Shown here: positions 51,954 through 60,155 of the stretch, in pieces
Numbering within the stretch: the stretch's first letter is position 1
How the letters are laid out: each line of letters opens with the position of its first letter
Origin: Janibacter corallicola NBRC 107790
GTDB taxonomy: Bacteria; Actinomycetota; Actinomycetes; Actinomycetales; Dermatophilaceae
DNA length: 60,155 nt
Assembly: GCF_001570965.1 (NCBI RefSeq)
Contig: NZ_BCSR01000013.1
Span: forward strand, 1-60,155
Direction of reading: 5' to 3'
Notes under the pieces: model-generated
Seen by the model: only the letters and a program-made list of their open reading frames with translations
Told to the model about the DNA's origin: nothing
Database searches by the model: none
Position numbers and translations under genes: made by a program

Positions 51954-53498
51954 ATGTCGGATGACTACTTGGCCCGTATCGGTACCACCATCAAGGAGGC
52001 CCGGACGAGCAGCGGACTCTCCCAGTCCGAGCTCGCGACCCGACTGGACACCAGTCAGGGTGCCGTGGCCCGCATCGAGGCCGGGGGCCAGAACCTGACG
52101 CTGGACAACCTCGCCCGCATCAGCGAGGCGCTGGACACCGAGCTGGTCGCCCTGACCCGCACCCCGACGAGCGGCGCGGTACACCTGAAGATCGAGGGCG
52201 GCCGCCGCCTCTCCGGGGCGATCGACGTCAAGACGAGCAAGAACGCCGCGGTCGCGCTGCTGTGCGCCTCGCTGCTGAACAAGGGGCGCACCACGCTGCG
52301 TGGCCTCGCCCGCATCGAGGAGGTCAACCGCATCCTCGAGGTGCTCAACTCCATCGGTGTGCAGACCCGCTGGCTGGGCGACTCCTCGGACCTGGAGATC
52401 ATCCCGCCGCCGAAGCTCAGCCTGGAGGACATGGACGAGGAGGCGGCCCGCCGCACCCGTTCGGTCATCATGTTCCTCGGGCCGCTGCTGCACGAGTTCG
52501 ACGACTTCCGCCTCCCGTACGCCGGAGGCTGCGACCTGGGCACCCGGACCGTCGAGCCGCACATGACCTCGCTGATCCACTTCGGTCTCGACGTGACCGC
52601 GACGCACGGCTGGTACGAGGCGAAGGTCGCCGACACCCACGACGGGCAGGCCCGCGCGATCATCCTCACCGAGCGCGGCGACACCGTCACCGAGAACGCG
52701 CTCATGGCCGCCGCCCGGCACCCGGGCCGGACGATCATCCGCAACGCCTCCCCGAACTACATGGTCCAGGACCTGTGCTTCTTCCTCGAGCGTCTCGGCG
52801 TCACCGTCCGTGGCATCGGGACGACGACCCTGGAGGTCATCGGCCTCGAGGAGATCGACGTCGACGTCGAGTACTCCCCCAGCGAGGACCCGATCGAGGC
52901 GATGAGCCTCATCGCTGCCGCGATCGTCACCGACTCGGAGATCACCATCCGGCGCTGCCCGATCGAGTTCCTCGAGATCGAGCTGGCGACCCTGGCGACG
53001 ATGGGCATGAAGTACACGCTCTCCCGCGAGTACGAGGCCGCCAACGGGCGCACCCGCCTCGTGGACATCACGACGCACCCGGGCCCGCTCAAGGCGCCCA
53101 TCGACAAGATCCACCCGATGCCCTTCCCGGGCCTGAACATCGACAACCTGCCCTTCTTCGCGCTCATCGCCGCCTGCGCGGAGGGCACGACGACGATCCA
53201 CGACTGGGTCTACGACAACCGGGCGATCTACCTGACCGAGCTGAACAAGATCGGCGGCCGGGTCACCCTCATGGACCCCCACCGGGTGCTCGTCGACGGC
53301 CCGAACCGGTGGCGTGCCAACGAGGTCACCTGCCCGCCGGCGCTGCGCCCCGGTGTCGTCATCCTCCTCGGGATGCTCGCCGCCCCGGGCACCTCCTACC
53401 TGCGCAACGTCTACGTCATCAACCGCGGCTACGAGGACCTCGCCGAGCGGCTCAACGCCCTCGGCGCCAGCGTGCACCCCTTCCGCGACATCGGCTGA
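51954..53498 (+). CDS. MurA-like enolpyruvyl transferase fused to an N-terminal XRE domain
   Basis: This is a 514-residue fusion. Residues about 7-65 are an XRE helix-turn-helix (LSQSELATRLDTSQGAVARI). From about 77 on it follows UDP-GlcNAc 1-carboxyvinyltransferase. It keeps TSKNAAVALL (Lys/Asn of the PEP site), the Cys loop AGGCDLGTRTVEPH (Cys near residue 193 and the following Arg) and LRPGVVILL. The usual FPTDLQ segment with the general-base Asp reads FPGLNIDNLPFF instead. Length of the enzyme part is normal. It may be an enzyme that regulates its own gene, a second MurA, or a sensor of a cell-wall precursor. The ATG 51954 is preferred; GTG 51945 is possible. Confidence 0.8.
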   Translation: MSDDYLARIGTTIKEARTSSGLSQSELATRLDTSQGAVARIEAGGQNLTLDNLARISEALDTELVALTRTPTSGAVHLKIEGGRRLSGAIDVKTSKNAAVALLCASLLNKGRTTLRGLARIEEVNRILEVLNSIGVQTRWLGDSSDLEIIPPPKLSLEDMDEEAARRTRSVIMFLGPLLHEFDDFRLPYAGGCDLGTRTVEPHMTSLIHFGLDVTATHGWYEAKVADTHDGQARAIILTERGDTVTENALMAAARHPGRTIIRNASPNYMVQDLCFFLERLGVTVRGIGTTTLEVIGLEEIDVDVEYSPSEDPIEAMSLIAAAIVTDSEITIRRCPIEFLEIELATLATMGMKYTLSREYEAANGRTRLVDITTHPGPLKAPIDKIHPMPFPGLNIDNLPFFALIAACAEGTTTIHDWVYDNRAIYLTELNKIGGRVTLMDPHRVLVDGPNRWRANEVTCPPALRPGVVILLGMLAAPGTSYLRNVYVINRGYEDLAERLNALGASVHPFRDIG

Positions 53499-53526
53499 CC
53501 TCCGCCGCGGGTGTCGGCCTCGCCCG

Positions 53527-55389
53527 TCAGAGGTGGTGGCGCAGCCGCTCCACGATCGGCTCGGGCACCAGACCGACCGACTCCAGGATCTGGGCGCGGG
53601 AGGCGTGGTCGATGAACTCCTTCGGCAGCCCGAAGCGGTGCACCGGCGTGGCCACCCCGGCGTCGTCGAGCACCCGGGAGACCTCGGCGCCGACCCCGCC
53701 GGCGACGTTGTTGTCCTCGATGACCCCGACCTGACCGGCGCGGGCGGCGAGGCCCACGAGGGCCTCCGGTACGGGCAGCACCCAACGTGGGTCGACGACC
53801 AGGGCCCGGTGCCCCTCGGCGGCGAGCTTCTCACCGACCGTGATCGCGGTGCCCGCCATGGCGCCCACGGCGATCAGGAGGACCTCGGGATCCTCCGTCG
53901 GGTCACCGACGAGCACGTCCATGCCCTCGAAGGTCTCCACCGCCTCCAGCGACTCACCGACGCTGCCCTTCGGGAAGCGGACCACGGTGGGCCCGTCCGA
54001 GACCTCCGACGCCTCGCGCAGGGCGCGCCGGATCTGGCCCCCGTCACGGGGGGCCGCCAACCGCACGCCGGGCACGAGGGCCACGAGCGACATGTCCCAC
54101 ATGCCGTGGTGGCTCGCCCCGTCCGGTCCCGTGATGCCGGAGCGGTCCAGGACGAAGGTCACCCCGGCCCGGTGCATCGCGCAGTCCATGAGCAGCTGGT
54201 CGAAGGCCCGGTTGAGGAAGGTGGCGTAGATCGCCACGACCGGGTGCATCCCGGCGAAGGCGAGCCCGGCCGCCATCGTCGTCCCGTGCTGCTCGGCGAT
54301 CCCTACGTCGAAGGTGCGCTCCGGATACCGCTCGGCGAAGGGCTTGAGCCCGACCGGGATCATCATGGCCGCCGTGACCGCGACGATGTCCTCCCGCTCG
54401 GCCCCGAGCCGGAGGAGCTCGTCGCTGAACTCGTCGGTCCACGAGCGACCCTTGATCTCCAGCGGCAGCCCGGTCTCGGGGTTGATCTTGCCGACGGTGT
54501 GGAACTGGTCGGCCACGTCGCCCACCGCGTGGTCGTAGCCCCGCCCCTTCTGGGTGATGACGTGCACGAGGACGGGACCGCCGAAGTCGCGTGCCCGCCG
54601 CAGCGCCTGCTCGACGCTCGCCTCGTCGTGCCCGTCGACGGGACCGAGGTACTTGATGCCGAGGTCCTCGAACATCCCCTGCGGTGCGAAGAAGTCCTTC
54701 GCGCCCTTCTTCATCGAGTGGAAGGCCTGGTAGGCGGTCCGGCCGACGACGGGGGTGTCGTGCAGCTTGCGCTTGCCCCAGTCCAGGACCTGCTCGTACT
54801 GCCGGTGGGTGCGCAGCATCGCCAGGTGGTCGGCGAGGCCACCGATGGTCGGGGCGTAGGAGCGCTCGTTGTCGTTGACGACGATGACCAGCGGCAGGTC
54901 CTTGTCGGCGGCGATGTTGTTCAGCGCCTCCCACGCCATGCCTCCGGTGAGCGCCCCGTCACCGATGACGGCCACGGCGTGACGGTCCTGGCCGCGCAGG
55001 TGGTAGGCCTTGGCGATGCCGTGCCCCCACGACAACGAGGTGGAGGCGTGGCTGTTGCCGACGACGTCGTGCTCGGACTCCTCACGGCTCGGGTACCCCG
55101 AGAGCCCGCCACGACCGCGCAGCCCGTCGAAGTCCTGTCGCCCGGTGAGCATCTTGTGCACGTAGGACTGGTGGCCGGTGTCGAAGACGACGGTGTCGCG
55201 CGGCGAGTCGAAAACCCGGTGGATCGCCATGGTCAGCTCGACGACGCCGAGGTTGGGCCCCAGGTGCCCTCCGGTGCGCGAGACCCGCGAGACGAGGAAA
55301 GCGCGGATCTCCTCCGCGAGGGTGCCGAGCTGCTCGCTGGTGAGCCGCTTGAGGTCAGCGGGAGAGGTGATCGTCTCGAGGACTGCCAC
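53527..55389 (-). CDS. dxs: 1-deoxy-D-xylulose-5-phosphate synthase
   Basis: This is a 620-residue thiamine-diphosphate enzyme that makes DXP from pyruvate and glyceraldehyde 3-phosphate, the first step of the MEP isoprenoid route. [31 protein letters not shown] (diphosphate and metal site) and the transketolase part [16 protein letters not shown] with [15 protein letters not shown] are intact. The ATG at 55389 is used. It is downstream of the small SOS-box gene on the same strand and converges on the HTH-MurA gene, 28 bases apart. Confidence 0.95.
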   Translation of the reverse strand: MAVLETITSPADLKRLTSEQLGTLAEEIRAFLVSRVSRTGGHLGPNLGVVELTMAIHRVFDSPRDTVVFDTGHQSYVHKMLTGRQDFDGLRGRGGLSGYPSREESEHDVVGNSHASTSLSWGHGIAKAYHLRGQDRHAVAVIGDGALTGGMAWEALNNIAADKDLPLVIVVNDNERSYAPTIGGLADHLAMLRTHRQYEQVLDWGKRKLHDTPVVGRTAYQAFHSMKKGAKDFFAPQGMFEDLGIKYLGPVDGHDEASVEQALRRARDFGGPVLVHVITQKGRGYDHAVGDVADQFHTVGKINPETGLPLEIKGRSWTDEFSDELLRLGAEREDIVAVTAAMMIPVGLKPFAERYPERTFDVGIAEQHGTTMAAGLAFAGMHPVVAIYATFLNRAFDQLLMDCAMHRAGVTFVLDRSGITGPDGASHHGMWDMSLVALVPGVRLAAPRDGGQIRRALREASEVSDGPTVVRFPKGSVGESLEAVETFEGMDVLVGDPTEDPEVLLIAVGAMAGTAITVGEKLAAEGHRALVVDPRWVLPVPEALVGLAARAGQVGVIEDNNVAGGVGAEVSRVLDDAGVATPVHRFGLPKEFIDHASRAQILESVGLVPEPIVERLRHHL

Positions 55390-55425
55390 GCTGGCGTTCC
55401 TTCCGGTGGGGGTGACCGATCGATT

Positions 55426-55869
55426 CTACGCGAGGTCGGTCGCGGACCCACCTCGGAGCCGGGGCACGAAGATCTGCCCCTCGAGGGCGTCCCGCACCAG
55501 GGCGATTCCCCGCTGGGCGGCCCGCAGCCGCAGCCCCTCCTGCTCGAGGCAGACGAGGAGCGCATCGACCGTGCCGGTCGGCAGCCGCTCGGCGAGGTCG
55601 ACCCGTACCCGGCGGTAGGCCCGGCGCATCGCCTGCACCTGGGCCTCCACGTGGTGCTCGGCCAGCCAGGCCAGCGCCACCGGGTGGCGCCGTAGCACCG
55701 CGTGGCCCCGGTAGTCCGGCGGGCACAGGTCGAGCAGCCACGGGACCACCGCGGCCTCCCACCCGCGCGCCCCGGGTGGTGGCACCCCGTCCGGCCAGCC
55801 GGGCGGTCCCCCCTTCGCCCGTGCCTGCGCCGTCGCCGCGCCCGGTGAGCCGGGGGCCGCCACACGCAT
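55426..55869 (-). CDS. Conserved-looking hypothetical protein behind a LexA-type box
   Basis: This is a 147-residue protein if started at ATG 55869 (MRVAAPGSPG). The N-terminal 35 residues are Pro/Gly rich; the remainder is helical (RRHPVALAWLAEHHVEAQVQ, then MRRAYRRVRVDLAERLPTGT) and ends FVPRLRGGSATDLA. I recognise no domain. The frame is open upstream to 55992, but that stretch runs through an SOS-type palindrome and into the acnA terminator, so a later start is more likely. The upstream box suggests DNA-damage control. It is 36 bases before dxs. Confidence 0.6.
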   Translation of the reverse strand: MRVAAPGSPGAATAQARAKGGPPGWPDGVPPPGARGWEAAVVPWLLDLCPPDYRGHAVLRRHPVALAWLAEHHVEAQVQAMRRAYRRVRVDLAERLPTGTVDALLVCLEQEGLRLRAAQRGIALVRDALEGQIFVPRLRGGSATDLA

Positions 55870-55882
55870 CGGAGGCTCGTCG

Positions 55883-55898
55883 TAGAACACGTGTTCGA
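55883..55898. promoter_or_regulatory. LexA (SOS) box
   Basis: On the minus strand the site reads TCGAACACGTGTTCTA. It matches the actinobacterial/Gram-positive LexA consensus TCGAAC-N4-GTTCGA at all but one position and has a perfect 12-bp core palindrome GAACACGTGTTC. It lies 13 bases before the chosen start of the 147-residue protein gene, a position suited to blocking its promoter. Confidence 0.7.
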
Positions 55899-55961
55899 TT
55901 CTATGCCCATCGGGCGACATGACGAAGGCGCCGCCCTGAGGAGGTCGCGATGCGACCGTCA

Positions 55962-56000
55962 CGAAGGGGGTGTCCGCCGGGTCGGCGGACACCCCCTTCG
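55962..56000. terminator. acnA terminator, perfect 17-bp stem
   Basis: Bases 55962-55978 pair perfectly with 55984-56000 around the loop GGGTC. The hairpin begins 17 bases past the acnA stop on the minus strand. The outer part of each arm is the word CGAAGGGGG and its complement. Confidence 0.85.
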
Positions 56001-56016
56001 CTCGGGCCGATCGAGG

Positions 56017-58815
<2,799 letters not shown>

Positions 58816-58834
58816 AGCCGACTCCTTGTCGTAG

Positions 58835-58854
58835 TTATCTCGACGTCAAGATAA
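58835..58854. promoter_or_regulatory. 20-bp operator-like palindrome upstream of acnA
   Basis: TTATCTCGACGTCAAGATAA is its own complement except at one pair. It lies 20 bases before the acnA start, in a short AT-rich promoter. Sites of this shape are bound by MarR-family regulators; TamR of Streptomyces controls aconitase through a comparable palindrome. The identity of the regulator here is inference. Confidence 0.65.
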
Positions 58855-58940
58855 AAATACCACAGCCACGATCCGACGAGCGGGACCCCTCGCCGTCGAA
58901 CGGCTCCGGCCCACCACTCTCCCCCATCGTGTGGCCCAAG

Positions 58941-60155
58941 TCACCCGAGGACGGCTCCCCGGGGCTCGAGGACCGCCACGCACTCCACGTGGTGGGTCAT
59001 CGGGAAGGCGTCGAAGGCGCGCAGCGAGACGAGGTCGTACCCACCGGCCAGGAGGTGGGCGGTGTCCCGGGCCAGGGCGGCCGGGTCGCAGGCGACGTAG
59101 ACGATCCTGCGGGCGCGAAGGGGGACCAGCGCCTCGATCACGCCCCGGCCGGCGCCGGTGCGCGGCGGGTCCAGGACGACGACGTCCGCGCTCGGTGGCA
59201 GCAGCTCCGAGCGCGCCGGCCTCCCCCGCCGCCGGCGCCCCTTGCGGGGCACGCCGAGGAGGTCGTCGACCCGGCCCGGGAGCACCAACGCCCCCGGCTG
59301 CCCCGCGAGGTTCTCCCGCAGGTGACCGACCGCCCGCTCGTCGGACTCGACGGCCAGCAGCTGGCCCCCTTCGCCCGTGGCGGCCGCCAGGTGCAGCGAG
59401 AAGAGGCCGACGCCGCAGTAGAGGTCGAGCACCCGCTCCCCCGGCCGGACACCGGCCGCCTCCAGCACCGCCGTGACGAAGGCGCGCGGCGCGGCGCGGT
59501 GCACCTGCCAGAAGCCCCGGGCATCGACGCCCATCCCCACCTCGCCGCCCGGGGCGGCGACCTCCTCACGAAGGGGGATCGGCGGGGTCGGCGAGTCCGC
59601 CGGCACCTCGACGAGCACCGTGTCCGCCTCGCCGGAGGGCACCACCACGTCGACGGCGCGGATCCCCTCCGGCACCCCGTCCTCCCGGGCGGCGGCGAGC
59701 GCCTCGTCCACCTCGGGCACGGCGATCGGGCAGCCTGGGACGGCGAGCACGTCGTGGCTGCGGTGGCGCCGCAGCCCGATCGTCCCCTCGGGCGAGACCG
59801 CGAACTCCACGCGGGTCCGGTAGCGCAGCCCCTCCTCGTCGTCGAGCGGCTCGACCTCCACCTCGCGCTCGAGCCCGGCCAGCCGGGAGAGCTGCTCGGC
59901 GACGACCTCGCCCTTGAGGCGCCGCTGTCGCCGGAGGGAGACGTGCTGGAAGTCGCAACCGCCGCACATCCCCGGCCCCGCGACCGGGCACGGCGGGCCC
60001 ACCCGGTCCGAGGAGGCCGTGAGCACCGCGACGGCGTCGGCGCGCAGGAAACGGTCGCCCGGGCTCCCTTCGGTGATGCGGGCACGCACCCGCTCGCCGG
60101 GCAGCGAGTGGCGGACGAAGACCACCCGTCCGTGGTGGCGGGCCACGCAGTGCCC
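58941..60155 (-). CDS. TrmA/RlmD-type RNA (uracil-5-)methyltransferase, 5' end outside window
   Basis: At least 404 residues of a SAM-dependent RNA m5U methyltransferase are present. The Fe-S cluster Cys residues are in CPVAGPGMCGGCDFQ. The methyltransferase motifs are RVLDLYCGVGLFSLHLA (SAM binding), VVLDPPRTGAGRG, and VACDPAALARD with the catalytic Cys. FWQVHRAA precedes the SAM domain. The frame is still open at the window edge, coding GHCVARHHGRVVFVRHSLPG, which is the inside of the N-terminal TRAM domain. So the true start is outside. It faces acnA and is upstream of it on the same strand. Confidence 0.88.
   Translation of the reverse strand, partial: GHCVARHHGRVVFVRHSLPGERVRARITEGSPGDRFLRADAVAVLTASSDRVGPPCPVAGPGMCGGCDFQHVSLRRQRRLKGEVVAEQLSRLAGLEREVEVEPLDDEEGLRYRTRVEFAVSPEGTIGLRRHRSHDVLAVPGCPIAVPEVDEALAAAREDGVPEGIRAVDVVVPSGEADTVLVEVPADSPTPPIPLREEVAAPGGEVGMGVDARGFWQVHRAAPRAFVTAVLEAAGVRPGERVLDLYCGVGLFSLHLAAATGEGGQLLAVESDERAVGHLRENLAGQPGALVLPGRVDDLLGVPRKGRRRRGRPARSELLPPSADVVVLDPPRTGAGRGVIEALVPLRARRIVYVACDPAALARDTAHLLAGGYDLVSLRAFDAFPMTHHVECVAVLEPRGAVLG

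Noticed and set aside
50055-53834. A 1259-codon minus-strand frame across RNase D and HTH-MurA
   Set aside because: It is antisense shadow sequence; the plus-strand genes have complete motifs and good starts.
55870-55992. A longer start for the 147-residue protein at 55992
   Set aside because: The extra codons lie within the acnA terminator stem and across the LexA-type box, so they are unlikely to be translated.

Overview
The window is about 60 kb of very GC-rich chromosomal DNA. GTG/TTG starts, 4-bp ATGA/GTGA gene overlaps, a HemQ/CgoX heme branch, DUF3000 next to an RNase D-type gene, a baeRF protein, an actinobacterial-type LexA box and LigD-type repair genes all point to a high-GC actinobacterium. 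My best guess is Micrococcales, Intrasporangiaceae-like; the placement is inference. I see no phage genes, insertion sequences, rRNA or CRISPR.

Layout. (1) 1-11.4 kb: a TetR regulator, an M20 peptidase overlapping an MFS exporter, then a double-HTH (XRE+TetR) regulator divergent from a tightly packed five-gene acyl-CoA catabolic operon (cyclase-family hydrolase, acyl-CoA ligase, APH-like protein, acyl-CoA dehydrogenase, acyl-CoA oxidase-like protein). (2) 11.4-18 kb: an ABC-F protein, a CopB-type (CPH) metal P-type ATPase behind a perfect CsoR-type operator, a paired SMR exporter, a superinfection-immunity-like membrane protein, a DHA2-type MFS pump and tRNA-Val(CAC). (3) 18-23.6 kb: PGPGW membrane protein, PabC-like lyase, XRE regulator, bacterial PH-domain protein, and LigD split into three coupled genes (phosphoesterase, ligase, polymerase) with the phosphoesterase broken by an internal deletion and frameshift. 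(4) 23.7-35.2 kb: a stress and carbon-overflow block: acetate kinase, SigB/SigF-like sigma factor, PRC-barrel protein, phosphoketolase, GT4 glycosyltransferase, large KatE catalase, succinate-semialdehyde-type dehydrogenase and a baeRF protein. Phosphoketolase makes acetyl phosphate and acetate kinase converts it to acetate plus ATP.

(5) 35.2-36.4 kb: a decayed glutamate-dehydrogenase-type fragment lies between two 60-bp direct repeats, the inner one abutting the 3' end of tRNA-Val(GAC) in a Gly-Cys-Val tRNA operon. (6) 36.5-45.7 kb: AidB, a RibD-C type reductase, an alpha/beta hydrolase, a second ATP-dependent ligase, a DUF2510 protein gene interrupted by an amber codon, a second LigD-type polymerase, a lone ectoine hydroxylase, MsrB, and an AbiEi/DUF559-type nuclease gene bracketed by two inverted copies of a 74-bp composite hairpin. 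(7) 45.8-60.2 kb: a conserved-looking housekeeping block: HemQ, CgoX/HemY, a DUF4349 lipoprotein, HemE, DUF3000, RNase D, an unusual HTH-MurA fusion with a perfect palindrome at its start, Dxs, a small protein behind a LexA-type box, AcnA with a 20-bp operator-like palindrome, and a TrmA/RlmD-type RNA methyltransferase cut by the window end.

The most unusual signals are: the nonamer CGAAGGGGG, seen about 30 times in both orientations and inside terminator stems; the inverted hairpin cassette around the nuclease gene; the tRNA-adjacent repeats around a pseudogene; the HTH-MurA fusion with its palindrome; and the split, damaged LigD operon.
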